Shown piece by piece: positions 15,279 through 23,716 of a stretch of DNA of 36,651 bases. The position numbers were made by a program, and so were the translations under genes. Each line of letters starts with the position of its first letter. Position 1 is the first letter of the stretch. Source of the stretch: Clostridiaceae bacterium (lineage in GTDB: Bacteria; Bacillota; Clostridia; Oscillospirales; Acutalibacteraceae). The notes under the pieces were generated by a model. That model did no database searches. It had not been told where the DNA came from and saw only the letters and a program-made list of their open reading frames with translations. Location of the stretch: the NCBI GenBank assembly GCA_016297645.1, contig JAEDGF010000011.1, positions 1 to 36,651 on the forward strand, written 5' to 3'.

Positions 15279-16142
15279 TCAGTCGGCTTCAAACATATCC
15301 GCAAGACGACGGACGGTGCGCTGCATATCACAGAGTCCATCAAAAAGAGTGTCTGCGGTTCGTCCGTTTAAATAAGAGTCGCTTTCAAGCGTAAAATATC
15401 CATTGTAGCCTATCTCTTTAAGTGCTTTGACTACTTTAATAAAGTCGATTTTCATCGACATGGGTATCTGGTGCGAGTCGTGCCATTTATCGTTGTCGTG
15501 AATATGAAGAGCCTGAATGCTGTCACCGAGGGTGTGTATCATTTTCTCGGCAGAAGTATTGAGTCCGCGCATTTCGGAGTGACCGATATCAAGACAGGCG
15601 ACGAAATACGGGTCGTTCACGCTGTTTATAAGGGCATTGAAGCTCTTTTCATCTGAACAGGCAGCCGGAGAAGCCTCATCCTTTTCCTTGTCCCAGCTGA
15701 ACATATTCTCGGTTGCTATTTTAACGCCATGCTGCTTTGCAAAAGGCAGGAGCTTTTCGTACATTTCCGTGTTTTCTTGAACCGTATAGGTATGTGCCGG
15801 ATGAATAATACATATCTTTCCGCCCGCTTCGGCGGTACACTCTATCGCGCGTTTCATTATGTCCATGCTGTTATCAAAGCACGGCGGATAAGGCGCGTGC
15901 GACTGATTGCAGACGATACCGTTGTCAAGTCCTATCTTTTTAAGGTTTCTCGCATACTGAATGTAATTCGGACCGAACACGGGATGGTCGTTGTGGACAA
16001 GTCGTTTGTTTTCTCTGTCGTACTTTGTAATGTCAAACATGGAAAAATCCCATGCGTCAAAGCCGGCTTTTGCGACAAGCTCGACCGCCTTTTCGTTGCC
16101 GACGATGAGTGCGGACGAACCGATTTCCGTTGATGTTTTCAT
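15279..16142 (-). CDS. Sugar phosphate isomerase/epimerase-type TIM-barrel protein
   Basis: The 287-residue protein belongs to the xylose-isomerase-like TIM-barrel (AP endonuclease family 2) group. Metal-site signatures are visible: H-P-A-H, a T-E-N-M segment, D-I-G-H-S-E, H-I-H-D-N-D and the C-terminal T-L-E-S. GGAGG stands eight bases before the ATG at 16142, so an upstream in-frame start was rejected. It follows the alpha-fucosidase gene by 20 bases in one operon, which suggests it acts on the released sugar or a derivative. The exact substrate is unknown. Confidence 0.9.
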   Translation of the reverse strand: MKTSTEIGSSALIVGNEKAVELVAKAGFDAWDFSMFDITKYDRENKRLVHNDHPVFGPNYIQYARNLKKIGLDNGIVCNQSHAPYPPCFDNSMDIMKRAIECTAEAGGKICIIHPAHTYTVQENTEMYEKLLPFAKQHGVKIATENMFSWDKEKDEASPAACSDEKSFNALINSVNDPYFVACLDIGHSEMRGLNTSAEKMIHTLGDSIQALHIHDNDKWHDSHQIPMSMKIDFIKVVKALKEIGYNGYFTLESDSYLNGRTADTLFDGLCDMQRTVRRLADMFEAD

Positions 16143-16162
16143 TTGCTCTTCCTCCGAAATAA

Positions 16163-17506
16163 TCAATATACTTTCACTTCATCAATCAGCGGTGTATCGC
16201 GTGACGATGTAATAAAGATTCTTATCTTGTCTGTTTCTATGTTTTCGAGCCGCACGATTTTTCTCGCACCTACCGTTGTCCCGAAGGCGCGGTTCCACCA
16301 TGTGCCGTACTCGTCGGGGGTCTGTATGATAAAGCTCTCTATGCGCTGCCCTTCGGCAATTTTCTCACAGAAATCAACATATCGTACGCTGCATTTTTTG
16401 CGCAGATCGATTTCAAGAACAGTCTGTGTATCGCTGCCGCAGTAAGGTGTAACCGTCACTGCCGCCTTTTCGGCGAGATTTACCGCAAATTCGCTCTTTA
16501 TTTTGTCGCCGAGTTCTTTAAGTCTTGCAATATCTCTCTTGTCAAATCTGCCGTTCGGCATGGGCGGAATATTGAGAATAAAAGTCGTGTTTGAACCGAC
16601 AGAATTAAGATATGTATCAAAAAGTCTGTCGAGCGAATGCGGTTCTTCTTCGGGATGATAAAACCAGCCGTCGCGAATCGACATATCGACCTCCGACGGA
16701 GCAAAAACAAGTCCCTTCGAGTACATTATGTTACTCAGTGCGCCTATATTCATATCGGTATTATACATATAGGCAAGGCTACCGGCAAAGGGTCCGGGAC
16801 CGGTCTGCACCTCGCAGTACGGACAAAGTTCCGACGGCACGACGGACCACTCCGCATAGTGAGCGGTGCCGCTCTCGTTTCCGCACCAACGCACTATTCC
16901 TCTGTCGTTAAAAATCGTGGCATTGGGCTGATAGCGGCGGATAAGTTCAAAATAACCGTCAAAGTCATACTCCTGTTTTTTGCCGTTTGCACCCTCTCCG
17001 CACGCGCCGTCAAACCAGACATGGAATATTTCGCCGTAGCCCGTTAAAAGCTCTGTAAGCTGAGCTTTATAGTAATCGTTATATTCGGGAGTTCCGTAAA
17101 GAGGGCAATTTCTGTCCCACGGGGAAAGATAAAACCCGAACTTTAAGCCGTGCCTGCGGCAGGCATCTGAAAGCTCGCGGACGATATCGCCCTTGCCGTT
17201 TTTGTACGGACTGCTTTTTATGCTGTGGTCGGTGTACTTCGTCTGCCACAAACAGAACCCGTCATGATGCTTCGCGGTTATAACAACACCTTTCATTCCG
17301 GCAGAGACGATCGCCTCGCACCACTCGTCGCAATCAAGTTCCGCGGGGTTGAATATGTCACAGCTTTCCCTGCCCGTCCCCCATTCAAGTCCCGTATATG
17401 TGTTCGGACTAAAATGAATAAATGCATAAAACGGCGTCTGCGTTATAAGGCGCAGCTGCCGTTCATCGGGCTTAACATGAGCCGCAGCTTTAATGAAATC
17501 CTTCAT
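16163..17506 (-). CDS. Alpha-L-fucosidase, GH29 (first of two)
   Basis: GH29 enzymes release L-fucose from glycans with retention. This 447-residue protein has the GH29 TIM barrel: F-I-H-F-S-P near the N-terminus, a K-H-H-D-G-F-C-L-W motif, and V-W-F-D-G-A carrying the probable nucleophile Asp166. A C-terminal beta-rich region of about 100 residues follows, as in other short GH29 enzymes. No signal peptide is present, so the enzyme should be cytoplasmic. GGAGG lies six bases before the start. It is divergent from a second GH29 gene and cotranscribed with the isomerase. Confidence 0.93.
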   Translation of the reverse strand: MKDFIKAAAHVKPDERQLRLITQTPFYAFIHFSPNTYTGLEWGTGRESCDIFNPAELDCDEWCEAIVSAGMKGVVITAKHHDGFCLWQTKYTDHSIKSSPYKNGKGDIVRELSDACRRHGLKFGFYLSPWDRNCPLYGTPEYNDYYKAQLTELLTGYGEIFHVWFDGACGEGANGKKQEYDFDGYFELIRRYQPNATIFNDRGIVRWCGNESGTAHYAEWSVVPSELCPYCEVQTGPGPFAGSLAYMYNTDMNIGALSNIMYSKGLVFAPSEVDMSIRDGWFYHPEEEPHSLDRLFDTYLNSVGSNTTFILNIPPMPNGRFDKRDIARLKELGDKIKSEFAVNLAEKAAVTVTPYCGSDTQTVLEIDLRKKCSVRYVDFCEKIAEGQRIESFIIQTPDEYGTWWNRAFGTTVGARKIVRLENIETDKIRIFITSSRDTPLIDEVKVY

Positions 17507-17535
17507 GGTACCCCTCCGTTTTCTTGAACACGGGT

Positions 17536-17564
17536 TTGACACCGCACTTCGTATATGTTATCAT
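17536..17564 (+). promoter_or_regulatory. Promoter of the second GH29 gene
   Basis: TTGACA (17536-17541) and TATCAT (17559-17564) are spaced by 17 bases, 60 bases before the start codon. The 116-base gap between the divergent fucosidase genes must also hold the promoter of the other one, which is less clear. Confidence 0.7.
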
Positions 17565-17622
17565 AACTGCATCGGACTTTACAATATATTTTTTACTTTT
17601 TTCGGTGAAAGGATATTATTAT

Positions 17623-19086
17623 ATGAGCGCTATTGACAACTACATAGAAAAAATAGACGAGGTTATCGCGAACGGCAAATTCAAAGACACATGGGAAAGC
17701 CTGTCGCAATATAAAATTCCCGATTGGTACAAAGAAAACAAATTCGGACTGTTCGTCCACTGGGGATGTTACTCCGTTCCGGCTGTTCAAAGCGAGTGGT
17801 TTCCTCGTGAAATGTATCAAAAAGGCACGCCCAGCTGGGAATGGCGCGTTAAAAATCTCGGAGAAAACGGCGATTACAGAACGATAGTCGAGCGCTTTCA
17901 TCCCGATAAATTCAACGCGGACGAGTGGGCGGAGCTTTTTTACAAAAGCGGCGCAAAACACATTATGCCGGTAAGCGAGCATCACGACGGTATAAAAATG
18001 TACCGCAGCGAACTCAACAGATGGAACACCTACGAATTAACGGGGCATGACTATCAAGCGGAGCTACACGCCGCCTTCGAGAAAAAAGGGTTGAAGTTTT
18101 TCTGCTCCAACCACCGCGCAGAACACCTTTGGTTTTTAAACGGCGCACTTGAAAATGTTCCCGGAAGCGAGGCACACGGCGAAAAGTACCGCGATCTGTA
18201 CGGACCGTGTATGTCTATGGATCACGATAATTCGCGTCCCGGTCACGAGGACGGCATTGAAGCGCCCGAATACTGGCTGCGTGACTGGCTTGCCTCTGCC
18301 TGTGAAATGATAGACAAAAACAAACCCTGGGGCGTTTATTTCGACTGGTGGATATACCAAAGCGAATTCAAGCCCTATATAAGAAAATTCCTCGCATATT
18401 ACTACAACAGATGTGACGAGTGGGGAATTTCGCCTGTTGTTTTCTACAAAAACGGCTGCATGATGCAAGGCACCGCAGTATTTGATGTCGAACGCGGGCA
18501 GATAAACGGAATTGCGCGCGAAACATGGCAGTGCGACACGGCGATTGCCAAGAATTCCTGGGGATACACCGAAAACAATGAATTCAAAAGCGCTTACAAC
18601 TGCGCCGCGAATTTAATTGATGTCGTTTCAAAGAACGGCTGCTTTATGCTCAATGTCGGTCCGAAAGCGGACGGCACCGTGTGTGACGAGGAAAAGGAAG
18701 TGTTATTAAAGCTCGGAGAATGGCTCTCCTGTTGCGGTGAAGCAATTTACGGCAGCGAGCCGTTCACCGTTTACGGCGAGGGAACCGAAAAGGACAACAA
18801 AGCCTTCAATGACAACCTGCTCTACGGACTGCGCGACTACCGGTTTACATACAAAACAGGGAAAATTTATGTTTTCCCGATGTCAAACAAACCGAGAAAA
18901 GAATTCACAATTAAGTCACTAGGATACAGAAATGACGGCATAAGGTACGATATTCGCGGAATCGAGCTTCTCGGACACCCCGACGCAAAAATCAAGTGGA
19001 CGCATGACGCGAAGGCACTGAAAATCAAGCTCTCAACACCTATAAAAGATGATATGCCTCTCTGCTTCAAAATCAAGATTGACTGA
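17623..19086 (+). CDS. Alpha-L-fucosidase, GH29 (second)
   Basis: The 487-residue protein has the GH29 pattern: G-L-F-V-H-W-G-C-Y-S near residue 45, the S-E-H-H-D-G motif at about 118-123, and G-V-Y-F-D-W-W with probable nucleophile Asp241. M-L-N-V-G-P-K-A-D-G, another GH29 landmark, lies near residue 350. There is no signal peptide. GAAAGGA precedes the ATG at 17623, so the longer upstream frame was rejected. It differs clearly from the divergent GH29 protein in length and motifs, so the pair likely cleave different fucosyl linkages. It is followed by a phosphoesterase gene 25 bases downstream. Confidence 0.93.
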   Translation: MSAIDNYIEKIDEVIANGKFKDTWESLSQYKIPDWYKENKFGLFVHWGCYSVPAVQSEWFPREMYQKGTPSWEWRVKNLGENGDYRTIVERFHPDKFNADEWAELFYKSGAKHIMPVSEHHDGIKMYRSELNRWNTYELTGHDYQAELHAAFEKKGLKFFCSNHRAEHLWFLNGALENVPGSEAHGEKYRDLYGPCMSMDHDNSRPGHEDGIEAPEYWLRDWLASACEMIDKNKPWGVYFDWWIYQSEFKPYIRKFLAYYYNRCDEWGISPVVFYKNGCMMQGTAVFDVERGQINGIARETWQCDTAIAKNSWGYTENNEFKSAYNCAANLIDVVSKNGCFMLNVGPKADGTVCDEEKEVLLKLGEWLSCCGEAIYGSEPFTVYGEGTEKDNKAFNDNLLYGLRDYRFTYKTGKIYVFPMSNKPRKEFTIKSLGYRNDGIRYDIRGIELLGHPDAKIKWTHDAKALKIKLSTPIKDDMPLCFKIKID

Positions 19087-19111
19087 TTATTACCGAAAAG
19101 GAGATCTTATT

Positions 19112-19816
19112 ATGGCAATTTATGTAACCTCCGACCTGCACGGACTTCCAAAAAATGACTTCATTGCTCTGTTGAAAAAAGCCCATTTTACAAACGACGA
19201 TTGGCTCTACATCCTCGGCGATGTTATCGACAGGGAAAATGACGGGGGCATCGAGCTTCTCTCGTGGATAATGATGCGCGACAATATGGAGCTTATCCTC
19301 GGCGAACACGAGTCAATGCTCCTCAGCTGCGCATTTGTCTTTGATTCAGGCGCTCAGAGTGCGGCAAAATTCACACCGGAACAAATGATGCACTTAAAAA
19401 AGTATATGGCGAACGGCGGGGATGTAACGCTGAAAGCATTAAAGGAACTCAACGAAACCTCCCCCGAGTCGGTTAACGATATACTTGATTATCTCAGTGA
19501 AGCGCTTCCCTATGAAATGGTGAACGCCGGCGGCAAGGATTTTCTGCTTGTTCACGCGGGTCTTGACAACTTTGACAAATCGAAAAAACTCGGCGACTAT
19601 ACCGCCGAAGAGCTTACGACAAAAAGTCCCGATATTTCGCAAAAATATTTTGATGATATCATTACGGTTTTCGGTCATACCCCGACAGATTTTTACGGCA
19701 GCGAATACGACGGTAAGATATTAAAGACAGAAACATGGATTGATATCGATGTCGGTGTGCCGGATAACTCCCCTGTTCTCCTGCGGCTCGATGATATGAA
19801 AGAGTTTTATTTATAA
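19112..19816 (+). CDS. PPP-type metallophosphoesterase (PrpE/ApaH-like)
   Basis: The 234-residue protein has the calcineurin-like phosphoesterase motifs: D-L-H near residues 8-10, G-D-V-I-D-R at 36-41, G-E-H-E at 64-67, a V-H-A-G histidine, and F-G-H-T-P near residue 190. Such enzymes remove phosphates from proteins or cleave dinucleoside polyphosphates in the cytoplasm. The usual Asn of the GNHE motif is replaced by Glu, which would change the metal site. AAGGAG precedes the ATG at 19112. It follows the second fucosidase gene by 25 bases and ends before a terminator, so the two are probably cotranscribed; the functional link is unclear. Confidence 0.85.
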   Translation: MAIYVTSDLHGLPKNDFIALLKKAHFTNDDWLYILGDVIDRENDGGIELLSWIMMRDNMELILGEHESMLLSCAFVFDSGAQSAAKFTPEQMMHLKKYMANGGDVTLKALKELNETSPESVNDILDYLSEALPYEMVNAGGKDFLLVHAGLDNFDKSKKLGDYTAEELTTKSPDISQKYFDDIITVFGHTPTDFYGSEYDGKILKTETWIDIDVGVPDNSPVLLRLDDMKEFYL

Positions 19817-19829
19817 TAAAACAACAAAC

Positions 19830-19870
19830 AAACGGCGCATTGCTCTCACTTATCTGCAATGCACCGTTTT
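19830..19870 (+). terminator. Terminator after the phosphoesterase gene
   Basis: AAACGG-C-GCATTGC (19830-19842) pairs with GCAATGC-A-CCGTTT around a 12-base loop, and T-rich DNA follows. The A-rich stretch before it may also serve the converging GH16 gene. Confidence 0.8.
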
Positions 19871-19924
19871 ACTGTTTTGTTTTTTCATCGGGGCAAAGAA
19901 TTCCGCTCCGACTGCTGTAATGTG

Positions 19925-20797
19925 TTATTCGCCGACAAGCTCGTTGTACTGGTATGCTCTTACATAATCGACAACGAACTGCGTTTCGGCTCCGTTTTTG
20001 TCACGCTGATCGGTAACTGCGTCCTTCCCGCTCATTTCAACGGACAAAATAAGATAAAGAGGATTCTGACATACTCCGCCGAAATCGCTGCGGGCATACT
20101 CCATTCCGTTAACATAGAATATATACTCGTTTTCGTTCCACTCGATACCGTATGTATTAAATTCCTCGTAAGGATTGCCTTTTACATAGACCCTCGCGAC
20201 CTGCTTACCCTTGTGTTCTTCGCCGTAGCCGTCATAATGGAGATTGCAGTAGATCACATTGTTAAACGGTTTTCTGCCGTAGAATGCGCTCTCCATGATA
20301 TCGACCTCTGTACCGTCCTGCCCGGAGCCGTCAACATTGACAACCTGTTCATTCATCATCCAGAAAGCGCTCCAAAGATCGCTGCCCTTGGGAAGAATGC
20401 AGCGCACCTCAAAATAGCCGTACTTCTGTGAAAAGCCTTTTGCGCCTTCCTCTCTTGCCGAGGTATCAAGACCGGCGGTATACCAGCCAGCACCCGTGCC
20501 GCCTATTCCGTTTTCAAGATATTTTACGGGGATAATAAGGTTTCCGTCCTCGGTGTGAGCAAGATAATTATTCCAATACGAACCACGGCGGACGGAGGAA
20601 TTTGTGCCGTAGGTATAGTGACCGCCCCATACGCTGCGGTCAAGTTCGCCGTCAAATTCATCGTTGAATGTCATGGTGAATTTTGACAGATCGATTTTTT
20701 TAGACGGGTCGGGAAAGGTCGGCTTATGCGTCTGTGAAGCCACAAGCGAAATAAATGAAATAATTACGGATAATATTTTTAAGAACATCTGTTTCAT
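19925..20797 (-). CDS. Secreted glycoside hydrolase family 16 (beta-glucanase/laminarinase-like)
   Basis: This 290-residue protein has a hydrophobic N-terminal segment (about 5-20) that should act as a signal peptide or uncleaved anchor. The remainder is the GH16 jelly-roll domain. Its catalytic E-x-D-x-x-E triad is visible as Glu164, Asp166 and Glu169, with the usual preceding F-W-M and a later W-N-E-N-E-Y-I-F-Y-V-N-G. GH16 enzymes cut internal beta-1,3 or beta-1,3-1,4 glucan, agarose or related chains outside the cell. AAGGAGA precedes the ATG. It is transcribed in the same direction as the PHP gene, with a terminator between. Confidence 0.93.
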   Translation of the reverse strand: MKQMFLKILSVIISFISLVASQTHKPTFPDPSKKIDLSKFTMTFNDEFDGELDRSVWGGHYTYGTNSSVRRGSYWNNYLAHTEDGNLIIPVKYLENGIGGTGAGWYTAGLDTSAREEGAKGFSQKYGYFEVRCILPKGSDLWSAFWMMNEQVVNVDGSGQDGTEVDIMESAFYGRKPFNNVIYCNLHYDGYGEEHKGKQVARVYVKGNPYEEFNTYGIEWNENEYIFYVNGMEYARSDFGGVCQNPLYLILSVEMSGKDAVTDQRDKNGAETQFVVDYVRAYQYNELVGE

Positions 20798-20844
20798 GAA
20801 AGGCTCTCCTTCCGTTATTCATAATATAAAACTGTAACCAACGA

Positions 20845-20881
20845 AAAACGCGGCAAATGTCCGGCGCTGCGAGTTTGCCGC
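20845..20881 (-). terminator. Terminator after the PHP-domain gene
   Basis: GCGGCAAA pairs perfectly with TTTGCCGC around a 16-base loop, and on the minus strand a run of T residues follows. The stem lies about 80 bases after the PHP stop codon and before the GH16 gene. Confidence 0.75.
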
Positions 20882-20959
20882 AGTGTGCTGTTGAGTGCCG
20901 ACTCGGCAGCGTTCTACACTCAAAATACCTACACAAAAGACTTAAATAAAAAGCGTTAT

Positions 20960-22342
20960 TTACATTCCGCAGCCGATTTTCTTGACGAGCAGCGAAACAA
21001 GCTTTTTGATAAGGACAACTATACGGGAGCTTTCTATTGCGAACAAGAGCTTTTGCGAAATCGTCTTTTCGTTTTTATACTCCAACGGCGCTTCTCCGCG
21101 GTCAATTGTAAGGGGCTGAGTAAACAGAAGTCCGTTTTCGTTATAAAGCTCCGCGCGGACATAGAGCATACCATCGGTATTGCAGTCGTCAAGGTTCAGT
21201 TCAACCGTGCCGTCCCCGTTGATATCACTGCGGGCTATCACCTTTGAGTTGGCGATCCAGTTGATGTATGATGTATTCTCCGCGTCGATAGTTATAGTAT
21301 GATTCTTTACGGTTATTGAATTGACCTTTGCCAGCGGCTGGTTAACGCCTGCCGGAGCATTCAGATCCTGTTCGGGACCGATAACGGTGTTGGCACAGAC
21401 CGTGTGCGTCGCTCCGAAGAAAGCACCGGTTTCAAGACATTCTCTGAGTGCGTCAAGCGAAAGCTCGTTCATCATAAAATACATATAGCACGAATTCAGC
21501 CTTCCGATATCATGCGCGTCGGGTCCGGCAAAGCCGTAAACCGTTTTTCCGTAAGGCAGACACTCCATGAGAAGATTATCCCACAGTATTCTGTCGTACC
21601 GCGAAAGAGAAGTGAAACCGTTGACCGCTTCAATACCGAGGCATGAATCGTACCTTAAAAGAAAGTCGGCAAAGAACTTGACATTTTTCGGGTCGGAAAC
21701 AACAGATTCATCGGTTCCGGTATCAAGAAAATCACTCGGATGATTAATATGCGATATGCCGCCGTACTTTTCGACAAGCGAAAGTGCGTAATCGTACCCG
21801 TTTTCAAAGCCCCATTCCATATTCGCTGCATTTTCGGGCAGAAAGTACCCGTTGACATGGCTTTTCGAAACGGTAACGCCGTTAAGCTCGTTAGCACCCG
21901 GAACACACAGCATTCCTCTGCCGCGCACTTCACCGGTTGACGACAAGGCGGCACTGCCTTGTGTAATCGCGTTATATTCTTCGTCCGTAAGACATTTTTT
22001 ATCATTGCCGGCAGCGTACTGATAGAGATAAAGCGGACGGATAAACGGTGTTTTGTTCCACTCTCTGCCGGTAATGCCGTGTTCCGAAAAAGCAAGAATA
22101 TCATATTCCTGCTCATACGCACCGTAAATCATATTACGAAAGGTTTCGTTGCCGTCCGAAACGGAAGAATGCGTGTGCAGGCTACCCTTATACGCCTTGT
22201 ACTCGCTGCTGTTCATCGCTTCATACGGAGATTTTATCACATAATCATCGGAAGTGCCTGCCGCACACGCAATTGCCGTAAGCGACACGGCGGTGATAAC
22301 ACAGGCAAGCAAAACAGATATGAGTTTTTTTGTTTTTTTCAT
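20960..22342 (-). CDS. Secreted PHP-domain metal-dependent phosphoesterase-like protein
   Basis: The 460-residue protein starts with a basic segment and a long hydrophobic signal ending near A-C-A-A-G, so it is exported. The PHP motif H-T-H-S-S is at about His56/His58, with further metal-ligand motifs near S-E-H-G, H-I-N-H-P and P-D-A-H-D. The last third is beta-rich, and the C-terminus ends with a hydrophobic, lysine-rich helix that may hold the protein at the membrane. GGAGGG precedes the ATG at 22342. PHP enzymes hydrolyse phosphoesters; the substrate of this secreted type is unknown to me. Confidence 0.88.
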   Translation of the reverse strand: MKKTKKLISVLLACVITAVSLTAIACAAGTSDDYVIKSPYEAMNSSEYKAYKGSLHTHSSVSDGNETFRNMIYGAYEQEYDILAFSEHGITGREWNKTPFIRPLYLYQYAAGNDKKCLTDEEYNAITQGSAALSSTGEVRGRGMLCVPGANELNGVTVSKSHVNGYFLPENAANMEWGFENGYDYALSLVEKYGGISHINHPSDFLDTGTDESVVSDPKNVKFFADFLLRYDSCLGIEAVNGFTSLSRYDRILWDNLLMECLPYGKTVYGFAGPDAHDIGRLNSCYMYFMMNELSLDALRECLETGAFFGATHTVCANTVIGPEQDLNAPAGVNQPLAKVNSITVKNHTITIDAENTSYINWIANSKVIARSDINGDGTVELNLDDCNTDGMLYVRAELYNENGLLFTQPLTIDRGEAPLEYKNEKTISQKLLFAIESSRIVVLIKKLVSLLVKKIGCGM

Positions 22343-22373
22343 CGTTTTCCCTCCGCTCATTTTTCTCATCTAT

Positions 22374-22402
22374 ATTTTACACTGTAAAGAAAAAAAAGTC
22401 TA
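22374..22402 (-). promoter_or_regulatory. Candidate promoter of the PHP gene
   Basis: On the minus strand TAGACT (22397-22402) and TAAAAT (22374-22379) are spaced by 17 bases, about 30 bases before the start codon. Confidence 0.5.
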
Positions 22403-22418
22403 TACTTTTAATAAAAAT

Positions 22419-22444
22419 TGATTCTCATAGGCTAATGCGAATCA
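22419..22444. repeat. 26-base inverted repeat upstream of the PHP promoter
   Basis: TGATTCTCAT (22419-22428) is the inverse of ATGCGAATCA (22435-22444) with one mismatch and a six-base centre. It lies just upstream of the predicted -35 box and is not followed by a T run, so it looks like a protein-binding site rather than a terminator. Confidence 0.45.
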
Positions 22445-22530
22445 GGGGAACAATATCTTACAAATACAAAAAAACACGGGGCAACGGAGCTCGGCAATAC
22501 TCCGAAATAAAAAAAACTTTATACGAAACG

Positions 22531-22570
22531 AAAACAGCCTGTGCGGTCGGAGAATAACCGCACAGGCTGT
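22531..22570 (-). terminator. Terminator after the small XRE regulator
   Basis: A perfect 14-base stem, ACAGCCTGTGCGGT against ACCGCACAGGCTGT, with a nine-base loop. On the minus strand a TTTTCGTTT run follows. It lies about 70 bases after the regulator stop codon. Confidence 0.8.
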
Positions 22571-22637
22571 CAATTTACATTTTACGCTGATATTCCGTCG
22601 TTGTTTACACAACGGAAACCGGGCAAGCGCATTTTAC

Positions 22638-22925
22638 TTACATAACGGAACCGGGTTCGCGTCTGAGATAAGCGTCAAGCTCCTCGGTATAGATATTAAA
22701 TGCTTTAAGCAGCATTGAAGTATCCGGATTTCTGTCAAAAAGGAGAACGAGAGCCATGTATGTGCTCCATGTCATTCTGCGCTTTTTGGTTTCAATAAGC
22801 ATAACAGTGTATCTGCTGCTGCCTATAATGTCCGCAAGACCCTCTTGCGAAAGTTTAAGCTTTTTGCGAAGAACGGGCAAATTTTCTGCCATTCTTTCTG
22901 TCAAAATTTCTCTTGCTTCTGTCAT
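22638..22925 (-). CDS. Small XRE-family helix-turn-helix protein
   Basis: The 95-residue protein is almost entirely a Cro/CI-type helix-turn-helix domain, seen in L-P-V-L-R-K-K-L-K-L-S-Q-E-G-L-A, then I-I-G-S-S-R-Y-T-V-M-L-I-E and a following helix. AAGGGTG precedes the ATG, and a consensus promoter lies 50 bases upstream. The gene is monocistronic with its own terminator. It has no toxin or membrane partner next to it that I can see. The target is unknown. Confidence 0.85.
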   Translation of the reverse strand: MTEAREILTERMAENLPVLRKKLKLSQEGLADIIGSSRYTVMLIETKKRRMTWSTYMALVLLFDRNPDTSMLLKAFNIYTEELDAYLRREPGSVM

Positions 22926-22973
22926 TTTTTACACCCTTACTTTTCCGGGGATTTGCTCCCCTCATTTCGATAA

Positions 22974-23002
22974 ATTATACCACTTCGTGCTGTTAATGTC
23001 AA
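22974..23002 (-). promoter_or_regulatory. Consensus promoter of the small XRE regulator
   Basis: On the minus strand TTGACA (22997-23002) and TATAAT (22974-22979) are both perfect and spaced by 17 bases. A small GGGG/CCCC hairpin lies in the leader between it and the start codon. Confidence 0.9.
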
Positions 23003-23388
23003 GTGTTCATTAAAACTTTTCATTAAGTCCTACCTTTTATTCCGTAATGTAAAAAATACTCAACAAAAAGAACGACTCACCCGACCGCCGACAGCACTTT
23101 TAGGTCACCGCCTTAAAGCCAATTTTTTCACCTGCGGTACAGCCCGGGTGTACCGAAAAATTGGCGAAACAGCGCAGAATAAAGCAAGAATGCGGAAAAC
23201 CGAAACAAAGACATTTGAGGTAAATCTCGGCACAGTTGATGTTTTTATACCGAAAACACATACCGCATCATACAATATCTTGCTTTTCTTTCACGCTGCG
23301 AGTTAAACGGCAACCAGTGATATCTTCATATATTATAATGCACCTGTTTGTTTAAATAACGCTTAATTATTTTATTAAAAGCACACAA
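23003..23388. other. Noncoding interval with a strong hairpin
   Basis: I see no supported protein gene in these 386 bases. GCCAATTTTT (23118-23127) pairs perfectly with AAAAATTGGC (23156-23165), enclosing an inner GGTACA/TGTACC stem with a GCCCGGG loop. On the minus strand a TATAAT box near 23335 could start a transcript through this hairpin, but its -35 box is weak. I recognise no known RNA family such as tmRNA, RNase P or SRP RNA. Confidence 0.35.
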
Positions 23389-23703
23389 TTATACATTCAG
23401 GAGCTTTATAATATCCTCTTTTGTGCGGTATCCGACCGCGCTGTTTACCTGACGGCCGTCTTTTATAACAATCAGTGTCGGAATGCTTACGACGCCGAAC
23501 TGAGCTGCCAAAAACGGTTCCTCGTCAACATTGACTTTTCCGACTTTTATAACGCCGTCGTATTCCTCCGCGATTTCCTCGACGATCGGTGCGATCATCT
23601 TGCACGGACCGCACCATGAAGCCCAAAAATCAATAAGAACGGGTAAGTCGGAATCCATTATCTCGTTCTGAAAATTATCATTTGTAACGGTTATTTCAGC
23701 CAT
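23389..23703 (-). CDS. trxA: Thioredoxin
   Basis: The 104-residue protein is a full-length thioredoxin with the active site W-C-G-P-C at residues 30-34 and the cis-proline region S-I-P-T-L near residue 75. It reduces disulfides in cytoplasmic proteins. AGGAG lies eight bases before the ATG at 23703; an upstream in-frame start was rejected. It is downstream of a ferredoxin:thioredoxin reductase-like gene, by 13 bases, and both follow a sugar transporter gene. The neighbour suggests its electrons may come from ferredoxin rather than from NADPH. Confidence 0.96.
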   Translation of the reverse strand: MAEITVTNDNFQNEIMDSDLPVLIDFWASWCGPCKMIAPIVEEIAEEYDGVIKVGKVNVDEEPFLAAQFGVVSIPTLIVIKDGRQVNSAVGYRTKEDIIKLLNV

Positions 23704-23716
23704 ATGAGTCACTCCT

